Assembly (NCBI RefSeq): GCF_015905305.1
Contig: NZ_JADZLQ010000001.1
Location: 124,001-188,000, forward strand
Reading direction: 5' to 3'
Source: Pinirhizobacter soli
Lineage (GTDB): Bacteria > Pseudomonadota > Gammaproteobacteria > Xanthomonadales > Rhodanobacteraceae
DNA length: 64,000 bases
Positions 1-7,893 of the stretch are shown here, in pieces. Numbering within the stretch: position 1 is the stretch's first letter; every line of letters begins with the position of its first letter. Under the pieces are notes generated by a model. The model saw nothing but the letters and a program-made list of their open reading frames with translations, was not told the origin of the DNA and did not search any database. The position numbers and the translations under genes are program-made.

Positions 1-105
1 GCATTCAAGGCACTTGGCGGCGGGTGGCAAGCTGACGGAACCCAGGCGGTCGCTATCAAGTAATAGTCGCTGCCACATGCCACGCATGCGCCTCCCCACG
101 CGACT

Positions 106-155
106 GGGTCCACGGGCTCCAGTGAGGCCCGCATCGTTCATCCGCCCGATTCGTT
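106..155. repeat. Partial copy of the structured repeat, distal 50 bp
   Basis: These 50 bases are identical to 43735-43784, the right-hand end of the large structured element near 43.6 kb. Upstream the likeness fades into a looser match (a C-rich stretch, then a GCGAC-like sequence). No convincing gene overlaps the copy. It lies in a non-coding stretch of about 275 bases before the first gene, and I see nothing else certain in that stretch. Confidence 0.8.
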
Positions 156-277
156 TCAGATTGCCTCGAGTGCCTCGGTGCCGCCCCAGGTCTGCCACGC
201 GAACTTAAATAAACCATCACACCCAAACGGCAATCAGAACATTAGAATCTTTCCGGGTCACTGGGACGCAAGGAAAG

Positions 278-1504
278 ATGCAAATGAAGAAGCTGACCAA
301 CGGGTTCTTGCTTGGGGCTCTACTGATAAGTGCCGCCCACGCACAAACCAACGCAGGCGATCAGAAGCCCGATCCCGATCTTCCTTTCACCGTCACCAAG
401 GTAGCTAGCCTCGACCTGCCCTGGCGCATCGCTTTCCTGCCCGATGGCCGCATGCTGGTGACCGAGAAGGTCGGCCGGTTGCAACTGGTCACCCCTCAAG
501 GCGCCAAGACCGAGGTCAAGGGTGTACCGCCCAGCCAATTCGAAGGTCAGAACGGCATGCTGGGCGTCTTCCTTTCGCCCCATTACGCCCGCGACCACAA
601 TGTGTATCTCACTTATGTCGCACCCGGTGACTACGGCGGCGGCCTAGCCATGGGTCGAGGTCAACTTGTACTGGATGGCGATCAAGCCCGGCTGGACAAC
701 TTCCAGGTGCTGTGGCGCCAGATGCCCACGGGCAAGGGCGGCCAGGCCGGCGCCCAGATCGCCTTCTCACCGGACGGCAAGTACCTCTTCCTTACCGTGG
801 GCGACCGCCAGCGCTTCACGCCTGCGCAGGATGCTGATCAACCGGTAGGCAAGATCCTGCGTCTGACGCTGGACGGCAAACCCGCGCCGGGTAATCCATG
901 GGCAGGAAAGACCGGTGCCCAAACCATTTCGCTGATCGATCCGGCGACCGATACCGAGGCCGCCAAATCGGCGCCGGTGGTCAGCACTTATACGTTCCCC
1001 AGCCCCAACCTTACGCCGGCTGAAACCTGGACCACGGGCCATCGCACACCTTATGGCCTCGCCTTCGCTCCCGATGGTCGACTGTGGGAACTTGAGCACG
1101 GCCCCAAAGGCGGCGACGAACTGAACCTGATCCAGCGTGGCAAGAACTACGGCTGGCCGCTGGTTTCGTATGGCATGAACTATAACGGCGTGCCTATCCC
1201 CTCCCCCGACACACGGCCGGATCTGGCCAAGCCTGTGATCTATTGGGTGCCGGTGATCGCGCCAGGCAATCTCATGTTCTACAAGGGCAGCATGTTCCCG
1301 AAGTGGAAAGGCAGCGCCTTGATCAGCGGCCTTGTCAGCATGGGCATCATTCGCGTCACCGTTGACGGCAAGGGCGGCGCCACCGCGGTCGGGCGCTGGA
1401 GCCTCGGCAAGCGCATCCGCGATATCGAAGAGGCGCCGGACGGCTCGCTCTGGCTACTGGAAGACGCTGAACCCGGTGGCTTGTACCGCCTCACACCGAA
1501 ATAA
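278..1504 (+). CDS. PQQ-dependent sugar dehydrogenase family protein (sorbosone dehydrogenase-like)
   Basis: A 408-aa exported six-bladed beta-propeller of the soluble aldose sugar dehydrogenase family (YliI/Asd). Residues 1-22 are a signal peptide ending HA-Q, so it acts in the periplasm. Family motifs seen are LPWRIAFLPDGRMLVTEK (about 47-64), SPDGKYLFLTVGDR (164-177), GHRTPYGLAFAPDG and GPKGGDELNLI, then KNYGWP. Family members oxidise aldoses using PQQ. At the place where YliI-type enzymes carry the catalytic His and a following Arg (form HFGSR), this protein reads QAGAQ, with Gln156 and Gln160. It may therefore be a divergent subfamily or not a classical oxidase. An AGGAAAG ribosome site precedes the ATG. 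It stands alone, and a short piece of a related gene recurs at 4723-4772. Confidence 0.85.
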   Translation: MQMKKLTNGFLLGALLISAAHAQTNAGDQKPDPDLPFTVTKVASLDLPWRIAFLPDGRMLVTEKVGRLQLVTPQGAKTEVKGVPPSQFEGQNGMLGVFLSPHYARDHNVYLTYVAPGDYGGGLAMGRGQLVLDGDQARLDNFQVLWRQMPTGKGGQAGAQIAFSPDGKYLFLTVGDRQRFTPAQDADQPVGKILRLTLDGKPAPGNPWAGKTGAQTISLIDPATDTEAAKSAPVVSTYTFPSPNLTPAETWTTGHRTPYGLAFAPDGRLWELEHGPKGGDELNLIQRGKNYGWPLVSYGMNYNGVPIPSPDTRPDLAKPVIYWVPVIAPGNLMFYKGSMFPKWKGSALISGLVSMGIIRVTVDGKGGATAVGRWSLGKRIRDIEEAPDGSLWLLEDAEPGGLYRLTPK

Positions 1505-1805
1505 TTCTTCAAGATCTTCATCTTGCTTGACTCAACCTGCGGTGATCGTGGGTTTCATCGTCATCCCTTCCATGCGCCGATGGTCGCGGTGTGGTCACGA
1601 TCTGGCTGAGAGCAACTCAGTGCAGGGTGACCAGCGTCTTGCCGGCATTTTCTTCGAACGTCACCGTGGTCACAGCGCGGCGAACGTTGAGTCAAGCCCG
1701 CATAGATAATTTGCAAGCGGATGACCCCACGGGCGCAAATCGCACGTAGTTCCTCTGCCGCTCCGAACCTAAACTGCGCATGCCGAGCGTGGGTAAAGTA
1801 GCGGC
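1505..1805. other. Gene-poor stretch with decayed coding remnants
   Basis: No intact gene is visible in these 300 bases. On the minus strand a short reading frame resembles the end of an SRPBCC/AHSA1 domain (see 1617-1691). Just beyond it, near 1565-1595, an AAGGGATGACG-ATG start-like sequence opens a frame that stops after about ten codons. The stretch looks like decayed coding DNA rather than a regulatory region. Confidence 0.45.
1617..1691 (-). pseudogene. C-terminal fragment of an SRPBCC/AHSA1-like gene
   Basis: The minus-strand frame reads ...RRAVTTVTFEENAGKTLVTLH and then stops. The string TVTFEE.GKTLVTLH is the typical penultimate beta-strand pair of AHSA1/SRPBCC (polyketide-cyclase-like) proteins, which normally continue for about 40 more residues into the C-terminal helix. 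Here an in-frame stop bounds both ends, so only about 24 residues remain. I read it as a relic. Family recognition is from memory of the motif. Confidence 0.45.
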
Positions 1806-2054
1806 CTACCGCCTCTGCGCTGGGTCAGACGACATTTTTCGCAAAGCGAAGTCCATAACGGCACTGTCTTTACGCTGCGGGTCGTCCCACCTAATAGGAA
1901 CTCTCCACCCCGCGCTACTGACACCGCCCGCAGCCCAGCCTGTTGGTCCCACAGGGTCCCCGGGGGCATCGGCCACAGTCCCAAGCCCAAGAAGCTTGTG
2001 ATCTACACGATCTCCTTCGTCGAACGGGCACTTGGGATTCGTTATCTTGTTCAT
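1806..2054 (-). CDS. Small conserved hypothetical protein, probably C-terminally truncated
   Basis: An 82-aa protein. The start is chosen because AGCAAGGAAAG lies 6 bases before the ATG at 2054. The core contains GDRVDHKLLGLGTV and GWRVPIRWDDPQRKDSAVMDFALRK, which I recognise as a conserved hypothetical family whose beta-rich N-terminal module resembles the small modules found beside helicases and nucleases. Relatives I remember continue past this core with an aromatic-rich C-terminus, whereas this copy ends about nine residues after it. A truncation by frameshift or deletion near 1830 is therefore likely. No function can be assigned. The neighbour downstream is the decayed stretch at 1505-1805. 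Confidence 0.5.
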   Translation of the reverse strand: MNKITNPKCPFDEGDRVDHKLLGLGTVADAPGDPVGPTGWAAGGVSSAGWRVPIRWDDPQRKDSAVMDFALRKMSSDPAQRR

Positions 2055-2208
2055 CGACGCTTTCCTTGCTCCGCCTAAAAGAGCCAATGCGAAGCCTATG
2101 AAGGTCTTCCCAGAAGCGCGATTACCCCACTGTAGTCCTGTCAAAGACCGGGATGTCGCTGGCGCGTGAAATGGTGCGAACTTCCAATAGGCCTATTCGG
2201 CACGACAA

Positions 2209-3405
2209 TCAAAGCGGCAGTATCACGACGATGTCACCGCTAACGTCGACAGTCGGCTCCGTCGTGATGATCGCGCCGCCATGCGCGACCACCAAATCAA
2301 GTGCCTCGGCCAGCTCAGCACCATGGCCATCATCAAGACAGGTCATGAATGCATCAGTAGCTTTCTTCTTTCCCTCATCGGAAAGAGTTACGACAGCCGT
2401 GCGGCCGGTACTCGTCAACGAAAGTTCGATGCACCCGCCCTCTGGGGCTCGCTTCGAAGCGCTGTCCAAGAGGCTCACGAAAAGCCGTCCGAGGCTCGCC
2501 GCATCCCCGTGCATTGCAACGGGGACCTCCGAAGGGCACCAACGAAGACTCTGTTCGCGGCCATCGAACACGGGCCGGCACGTGCCGACGGCTTCTTCGA
2601 TCACGGCGACGATATCGAGGTTCTTCCGGGTGGTCGGTAAACTGGCCGCAACATCGACACCCGGCGTGGATCTTCTGTTCTTGTCGGTGGCGCGTTGATT
2701 GCGACCTGCCTGGAGTCCTGTCGAAAAAAGACGGTACACCCCAGACCCCTGCCGTTTGGCCGCATACATGGCCAGATCCGCGTTCTCAATCAGGGCCAGT
2801 GGATCATCGCCATGATCGGGGTAAATGCTGATACCAATGCTCGCTGTCAGTTGTTCCTGGTCATACAAGTGTGCCTGGTCGTACAAGGCTTCCAATCCAA
2901 GTGCCTGTATCACGCCCTTGGCCATGCGCTCCGCATCGGCCGCATCCTCTACGTCGGAAAGCAGAATCAGGAATTCATCGCCGCCATGGCGGCTCACTGT
3001 GTCCGTGCCGCGCACCGCGGAGCACAGGCGTGAGGCTGCCCTTCTCAACATCTGGTCGCCCGCGCTGTGACCAAGCTGATCGTTTACCTGCTTGAAGTTG
3101 TCTAGATCAACGAAAAGCAAAGCCATGCGGCGTTCCTGAACCTGGGCGCTGATGATGGCCTGGGCGAAGCGATCCAGAAACAGGGAACGGTTCGGTAGCT
3201 GGGTAAGCGTATCCAGACCCACCGATTCGGCGAGCGATTCCAATGCCTTTCTGGCAGCATCCGCATCAGCCTGGATGCGCAACATTGAGATCAACAGCTC
3301 TTCGTTCGCGGCCAGAAGTTCCGAGCCGAGGCCAGCACCGCGCTCGCCATTCAGAGCTGACGGGTTGCTCGGCAGCTGGAGCTTGAGGGCCTTCCTTTTA
3401 CTCAT
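2209..3405 (-). CDS. GGDEF diguanylate cyclase with a degenerate HATPase-like C-terminus
   Basis: A 398-aa cytoplasmic protein with no membrane segment. A short N-terminal helical stretch (about 25-62) leads into a canonical GGDEF domain (about 63-230) with DTLTQLPNR, FVDLDNFKQVND and the active-site GGDEF at 141-145. An RxxD I-site (R132-D135) lies five residues before it, so c-di-GMP synthesis with product inhibition is expected. Residues about 285-398 resemble a histidine-kinase ATPase domain (GDAASLGRLFVSLLDSA...PEGG), but the N-box Asn and the DxGxG lobe are lost (SDEGKKK). This points to a non-catalytic sensory or binding module. The start at 3405 is preferred over upstream ATGs because the leading 55 codons look non-coding. 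A short upstream frame (3398-3535) ends across the start as ATGAGTAA, which could couple translation. Confidence 0.85.
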   Translation of the reverse strand: MSKRKALKLQLPSNPSALNGERGAGLGSELLAANEELLISMLRIQADADAARKALESLAESVGLDTLTQLPNRSLFLDRFAQAIISAQVQERRMALLFVDLDNFKQVNDQLGHSAGDQMLRRAASRLCSAVRGTDTVSRHGGDEFLILLSDVEDAADAERMAKGVIQALGLEALYDQAHLYDQEQLTASIGISIYPDHGDDPLALIENADLAMYAAKRQGSGVYRLFSTGLQAGRNQRATDKNRRSTPGVDVAASLPTTRKNLDIVAVIEEAVGTCRPVFDGREQSLRWCPSEVPVAMHGDAASLGRLFVSLLDSASKRAPEGGCIELSLTSTGRTAVVTLSDEGKKKATDAFMTCLDDGHGAELAEALDLVVAHGGAIITTEPTVDVSGDIVVILPL

Positions 3406-3820
3406 CGCATGTGACACCGGCCATGATCGCCTCCATGTGGATCCAACGTCGCTCGGTGGGCAGTCCCTGCTCGCGCAGTACCGATATCCCGGGAGGTTGT
3501 GCACGTGTCGTGCCATAAATTTGGCGCCCGCCAACTTAAAGGGCGGATTCTTTCGTGTCCAGGTGTGCACTCCCGCGCTAGAGGAGCGAAGAGGCTTGGC
3601 TGACCGGAGCCCCGCAATCCACCTCCGACGCTATGCCCTGGCGTGATCTGCAGCTAGGAGGTGCAGCGAAAGCCGCTGAACGTCAGTTATCGACAGCGGT
3701 GGTCCGGCAGAACGCCGTGAAGGCCGCATGACGATACGTATAAAAAGGTGCAGAACCTATCTTGTGGTCATTTCGACTGCGTTCGATCGAAGCAATGACG
3801 AGCGTTCGCTAAATTGCGCG
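3406..3820. other. Intergenic stretch upstream of the GGDEF gene
   Basis: About 400 bases between the GGDEF start and the protease stop. The only coding-like signal is an open minus-strand frame of 45 codons (3398-3535) without a good start, ending in MEAIMAGVTCDE and overlapping the GGDEF start codon. It could be a leader or the tail of a lost gene. No hairpin terminator or clear promoter was recognised. Confidence 0.3.
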
Positions 3821-4621
3821 CATTTGGTCTTCGATCCATCCCGTGTAGTGACCAATCCGCACGTTGTAGTTTTTCTGTCCGTAAAAGCCGGCATGGAGGA
3901 TCAGGTCATTGTCCTGTGCATGTTTCTTCCAAGAAGCCAAGCCGGCCAATTGCCATTTCCCATCAACTTTTATCAGGACCGGACCACCACTATCGCCATC
4001 GCCTGATATGCCTTCGATCTCGAGCCCTGATGGCGATTTATCGAAGACATAGCAAATCCAGCGATCCTTCACATCGACAATCTTGTTGTAGGCGCGGCGT
4101 AGATCGGCGTGATGAGAGGCGTTCACATCCTGTCCGGTAAGCCCGGTTCCTGTTGCGCCTTTCCCAAGAAGCTCAACGGTCTTTCCAAGCTCATCATTTC
4201 CAGAAAATAGTTTGGCTGGGATCACATCGGACACCGGCCCAGCTAGCTTGATCAAGGCAATATCATCTTGCGATGCAAGAAAATCCACGATGTGTGTTGC
4301 GTCGCCAGTTTTTACTGCTTGATCTATTAAATCCTTCGGCAGTTTCTTGTATCCGGAGTGAACGATTACCTTTTCAACATCCCTCGCCTTTCCATTAAGC
4401 ACAATCTGCTTGATTTCGGTTTGCCAGGTCACTGCGTGGGCAGCGGTGACCACCCATTGCGGGGCAATCAAAACTCCGTGCCCCTCACCAGGCAGATCGA
4501 CCAGTGCCGGGAATTCGGTGGCCGCTACGCGATACTTGGAGTCATCCACGTCGTGGCGAATAACAATGCCATAAGCGGGTAAGGACATCGCGAGCAGGCA
4601 CATCACTATCATTCGATTCAA
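3809..4621 (-). CDS. Secreted trypsin-like (S1) serine protease
   Basis: A chymotrypsin-fold protease of about 270 aa. The catalytic triad is visible in order: His in VVTAAHAV, Asp in DDIALIKL and Ser in GDGDSGGPVL. The N-terminus (NRMIVMCLLAMSLPAYG) is a signal peptide, so it acts in the periplasm or outside. A TTG at 4621 is chosen as start because GGGAG lies five bases upstream, while the ATG at 4612 would be 14 bases from it. Residues between His and Asp include an unusual insert rich in Lys and Asp. Base composition is clearly lower in GC than the flanking genes, which suggests horizontal transfer. It is divergent from the RIO kinase and not in an operon. The target is unknown. Confidence 0.8.
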   Translation of the reverse strand: MNRMIVMCLLAMSLPAYGIVIRHDVDDSKYRVAATEFPALVDLPGEGHGVLIAPQWVVTAAHAVTWQTEIKQIVLNGKARDVEKVIVHSGYKKLPKDLIDQAVKTGDATHIVDFLASQDDIALIKLAGPVSDVIPAKLFSGNDELGKTVELLGKGATGTGLTGQDVNASHHADLRRAYNKIVDVKDRWICYVFDKSPSGLEIEGISGDGDSGGPVLIKVDGKWQLAGLASWKKHAQDNDLILHAGFYGQKNYNVRIGHYTGWIEDQMRAI

Positions 4622-4722
4622 AGCAACTCCCTTGGCTAACGCCTGAATTAAGCCGGCCCGCGAAGCCGGTTCGGCTCGAATGAATTGTCGGGCGCCATCA
4701 TAACTGGGACTCGGTTCAAGGG

Positions 4723-4772
4723 GACGGCAAGGGCGGCGCCACCGCGGTCCAGTGCTGAAGCCTCGGCACGCG
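4723..4772 (+). pseudogene. Duplicated fragment of a PQQ sugar dehydrogenase gene
   Basis: Bases 4723-4749 are identical over 27 positions to 1364-1390, inside the 3' part of the PQQ dehydrogenase gene. The likeness continues with mismatches to about 4772 (tgctgaagcctcggca versus cgctggagcctcggca). It lies in the short space between the protease and the RIO kinase. It is best read as a relic of a paralogous gene or of a local duplication, and it is why the kinase frame appears open far upstream of its real start. Confidence 0.65.
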
Positions 4773-4861
4773 AACCACCCCACAATGGTCAAACACGCTC
4801 GAAAATGCGACAATTTATGGTTAATGCCCGCCTACCTGTACCAACCGCCCCCAGAGACACA

Positions 4862-5716
4862 GTGAAGACCCCCCAAGGCCTGCAGGCGCTGATCGACGAC
4901 GGCGTCATTGATGAAGTACTGCGACCGCTTAAGAGCGGCAAGGAAGCGGCGGTATATATTGTCCGCAGCGGCGACAAAATACGGTGTGCGAAGGTTTACA
5001 AAGACTTGGCGCAACGCAGCTTCCAGCAACGTGTGCAGTATCAGGAAGGTCGCAAGGTACGAGGCAGTCGCCAGGCGCGTGCGATCGGCAAGGCTAGCAA
5101 GTACGGGCGCAAGCAGCAGGAAGTAGCCTGGAAGAATGCCGAGGTGGATGCACTCTACCAATTGCGCGACGCCGGCATGCGTGTGCCCGAGCCGTATGGC
5201 TACTTCCACGGTGTACTAGTGATGGAACTGGTCACCGACGCCGAAGGCTCCTCCGCACCACGCCTGGGTGAGGTTGAACTCAGTGCGCAGACAGCGCGTG
5301 AATACCATCGTGTACTGGTGCAGCAGGTGGTGCGGATGCTGTGTACCGGGCTGATTCATGGAGATCTGTCCGCGTACAACGTATTGGTCGGTCTGGATGG
5401 GCCGGTCATGATCGATTTTCCCCAAGTGGTCAGTGCCGCGGGCAACAATGCGGCGCGCGCGATGCTGTTGCGTGACGTCAACAACCTCACTGCACATCTT
5501 GGACGCTGGGCACCCGATCTGTTTGACACGTGGTACGGCGAGGAGATGTGGGCGTTGTTCGAAACCGGTGAGCTGCGACCCGATTCGGAACTGACCGGCG
5601 AGTTCGAGCCAGACGAATCCGAGGTAGATCTCGACAGCATCCGTCAGTCCATCAATGATGCACGTGAAGAAGCGCTGATCCGACAGCAGGGCCGCGATGC
5701 GGCAGCGGAAGAATAG
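4862..5716 (+). CDS. RIO-type serine/threonine protein kinase
   Basis: A single-domain atypical kinase of about 284 aa from the GTG at 4862. Kinase elements are the SGKEAAVYIV nucleotide loop (about 25-34), the phosphate-anchoring Lys in CAKVYK (about 44), the catalytic loop IHGDLSAYN with Asp at about 168, and the metal-binding DFPQ at about 185. An acidic C-terminal tail follows. Bacterial RIO proteins are cytosolic ATP-binding kinases or ATPases whose role, possibly in ribosome assembly, is poorly known. The start is uncertain. Bacterial homologues usually begin at KTPQGLQ, which fits the GTG. ATGs at 4805 and 4817 are alternatives but add no conserved sequence, and none has a strong ribosome site. 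Monocistronic. Confidence 0.85.
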   Translation: MKTPQGLQALIDDGVIDEVLRPLKSGKEAAVYIVRSGDKIRCAKVYKDLAQRSFQQRVQYQEGRKVRGSRQARAIGKASKYGRKQQEVAWKNAEVDALYQLRDAGMRVPEPYGYFHGVLVMELVTDAEGSSAPRLGEVELSAQTAREYHRVLVQQVVRMLCTGLIHGDLSAYNVLVGLDGPVMIDFPQVVSAAGNNAARAMLLRDVNNLTAHLGRWAPDLFDTWYGEEMWALFETGELRPDSELTGEFEPDESEVDLDSIRQSINDAREEALIRQQGRDAAAEE

Positions 5717-5868
5717 ACGACGCCCGATAACCCGATCGAATCGCCCTGCCCGAACGCCCAAACGTCATCTTCAGTCAAAAGTGGTCACTAAAGTGATAGA
5801 TCGTCCGCGTCCAGACGGTTCAAATTAACTCGATGTGAAGAACCCCACTTGGTATTGAAGGGCTAGTT

Positions 5869-6882
5869 ATGCTGAACAACGATAAGATCACCGTCGTCAA
5901 CAAGTCCCGTCGCGATGTCGTGATGGGAGCCGGCGCTGTCGCCGCCGCTACGGTCGTAGCTGCATCCATCATCTCCTCGAGCGACGCGGCCCATGCCGCC
6001 ACGCCTGGCAAGGCTACCGGCCCATCCACCGGAGGCCGACAGATGGGCAATATGGTGGTGACGAAGGATGGTGTGGAGATCTTCTATAAGGATTGGGGCA
6101 CGAAGGATGCCCAACCGATCGTGTTCCACCACGGGTGGCCACTGTCGTCAGACGACTGGGATGCGCAGATGCTTTTTTTCGTGGCCAATGGCTATCGCGT
6201 TGTCGCCCACGACAGGCGTGGTCATGGCCGGTCCTCGCAGGTGGGGACGGGTCACGACATGGATCATTACGCGTCTGACGCCTCGGCAGTCGTCGAGCAT
6301 CTCGATCTGAAAAACGCCATTCACGTCGGTCACTCCACCGGCGGTGGCGAGGTGGCCCGCTACGTGGCGAAGTACGGCCAGCCCCAAGGGCGTGTAGCCA
6401 AGGTCGTTCTTATCGCTTCCGTTCCGCCAATCATGCTCAAATCCGCGAACAATCCGGAAGGCACTCCGATCGACGTGTTCGACGGTTTACGCAAGGCTCT
6501 CGCTGCGAACCGATCACAGTTTTTCCTCGATGTTCCGACGGGCCCCTTCTATGGCTTCAACCGAGCCGGGGCAAAAATCTCACAGGGAACGATCGAGAAC
6601 TGGTGGCGCCAGGGAATGATGGGCAGTGCCCTCGCCCATTACGAAGGCATCAAGGCGTTTTCTGAGACGGATCAAACGGATGACCTCAAGGCCATCACGG
6701 TGCCAACGTTCGTCATGCAGGGCGATGACGACCAGATTGTTCCGTACAAGGATGCTGCCCTGTTGCAGGCCAAGCTGCTGAAGAACGCCACGCTCAAGAT
6801 TTATCCGGGTTTGCCGCACGGCCTGATGACAACTCATGCCGACATCATCAATGCCGACATCCTCAGCTTCATCAAAGGTTAG
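5869..6882 (+). CDS. Tat-exported alpha/beta hydrolase (non-heme chloroperoxidase-like)
   Basis: A 337-aa alpha/beta hydrolase of the cofactor-free haloperoxidase/arylesterase group. The N-terminus has a twin-arginine signal (SRRDVVMG followed by an Ala-rich core and AHA cleavage region, about 13-43), so it is exported folded. The nucleophile Ser sits in GHSTGGGE, the acid Asp in GDDDQIVP and the His in LPHGL near the C-terminus. The oxyanion segment HHGWPLSSDDW and the HDRRGHGRS stretch are typical. GAAGGG lies nine bases before the ATG. It is monocistronic and convergent with the regulator at 6959-7540, with the repeat hairpin between them. Such enzymes hydrolyse esters or perhydrolyse short acids. 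The substrate is unknown. Confidence 0.85.
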   Translation: MLNNDKITVVNKSRRDVVMGAGAVAAATVVAASIISSSDAAHAATPGKATGPSTGGRQMGNMVVTKDGVEIFYKDWGTKDAQPIVFHHGWPLSSDDWDAQMLFFVANGYRVVAHDRRGHGRSSQVGTGHDMDHYASDASAVVEHLDLKNAIHVGHSTGGGEVARYVAKYGQPQGRVAKVVLIASVPPIMLKSANNPEGTPIDVFDGLRKALAANRSQFFLDVPTGPFYGFNRAGAKISQGTIENWWRQGMMGSALAHYEGIKAFSETDQTDDLKAITVPTFVMQGDDDQIVPYKDAALLQAKLLKNATLKIYPGLPHGLMTTHADIINADILSFIKG

Positions 6883-6910
6883 GACGCGTCCTTCATCCAT
6901 CTCCAACTGA

Positions 6911-6959
6911 CTTGCCCGCCACCTCACTTCCAGTGATGAGGTGGCGGGATCCATCTGGC
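6911..6959. repeat. Partial copy of the structured repeat, central hairpin part
   Basis: These 49 bases match 43601-43649 with a single mismatch. That mismatch (G here, A there) restores perfect pairing of the stem in this copy. The copy ends at the stop codon of the regulator gene, so the last bases of that gene abut or come from the repeat. Confidence 0.85.
6915..6948. terminator. Strong hairpin from the structured repeat, likely bidirectional terminator
   Basis: A perfect 12-bp stem (CCCGCCACCTCA with its complement) closes a 10-base loop. It sits between two convergent genes, 33 bases past one stop and 11 past the other. There is no T-run on either side, so if it terminates transcription it may do so by blocking or with Rho. 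The same hairpin, with one mismatch, recurs at 43605-43638. Confidence 0.5.
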
Positions 6960-7540
6960 TAGTGCGCGGCATAGCCTCGCTCCGGTACAGGTCGCTTGTT
7001 CAGCTTTCTCTGCAACGTTCGACGGTGCATGCTTAGGCGTCGTGCCGTCTCGGAGATATTTCCTGCGCAATCATTCAATACGCGCTGTATGTATTCCCAC
7101 TCTGCACGCCGCAACGCCAGGGGTGCTTCAGTGCACTTCACCACCTCTTCGTCGCACGCCCGCACATCACTTCGCAGGGCTCCCAGTAGTTCTTCGAACT
7201 TGAAGGGCATTACTAGATAATCCTTGGCGCCGCGCTTCATGGATGAAACCGCCGTTGCGACGGACCCATACGCAGTTACGACGACGATTTGCATATCAGG
7301 GACGATGGACCGCAGCCGGGAAATCAGGCCCAGTCGATTGTCTCTGCCTGGAATCAGCTCAAGCACGCACAGGGTCGGTTTAAAGCGAGCCGCCAAAGCC
7401 GTGGCTATTTCATCATCACTTGCAACGAGCACTTCGTACTCGTGGCGGCGAAGCTCTTCGGCGATCCGGCGCGATGAGCTTGAGTCTTCGTCCAGTAAAA
7501 GCACCAGACCTCCATGGCATGGTGTGTTTGCGTTTTCCAT
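6959..7540 (-). CDS. RegA/ActR-like response regulator with an altered receiver
   Basis: A 193-aa protein with a receiver domain (about 11-125) and a C-terminal Fis-type helix-turn-helix (AGNISETARRLSMHRRTLQRKL), the layout of the RegA/PrrA/ActR redox regulators. The acidic pocket (LLDED, 16-19) and the switch Thr (TAYGS, about 89) are kept. The phosphoacceptor Asp position is Glu61 (CVLEL), and the conserved Lys of the KPF motif is Met111 (VMPF). Phosphorylation in the normal way is therefore unlikely, and a Glu can mimic the active state. No partner kinase is nearby. The start at ATG 7540 has GGAG 11 bases upstream. An ATG at 7549 is also possible. Confidence 0.85.
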   Translation of the reverse strand: MENANTPCHGGLVLLLDEDSSSSRRIAEELRRHEYEVLVASDDEIATALAARFKPTLCVLELIPGRDNRLGLISRLRSIVPDMQIVVVTAYGSVATAVSSMKRGAKDYLVMPFKFEELLGALRSDVRACDEEVVKCTEAPLALRRAEWEYIQRVLNDCAGNISETARRLSMHRRTLQRKLNKRPVPERGYAAH

Positions 7541-7893
7541 GACGTGCATAGCTCCGAAAGCTTCGGTAGGTAGGTAGAGCACCCTATTGCGGCGCTGCAC
7601 CACTAGCTTGTATGCAAGTCATCGTTGTTGGACAAATATGCGCACCGATAGCGAGGTGGGCCATCGTGGTCAGCGTCCAGTAACGAATCATCAAACCTTC
7701 GTCAGGCCACCCTTTGGCGAACGATTCTTTCCACAACCTTTCTGGGAGTTTACTGCTCACTGACTGCAACGTCGGTGCACGCTATCAACATGTGGTTTCA
7801 TTCAACCGCGATTAACTTCGTACAAGCCGGTGGCGGTGTATGGCCAATAGTGTGCGCTTCGTACACTCCTACCCTCTCTTCCGGAAAAATCAC
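7541..7893. other. Intergenic region upstream of poxB
   Basis: About 350 bases between divergent genes, which should hold both promoters. The sequence CTTCGTACA occurs twice in the same orientation, at 7816-7824 and 7857-7865, 41 bases apart (about four helical turns). This may be a pair of activator sites for poxB. No conserved small gene was recognised. Confidence 0.35.

Noticed and set aside
7584-7769. Minus-strand 61-aa frame upstream of poxB
   Set aside because: No ribosome site and no recognisable domain, and it lies in the divergent promoter region.
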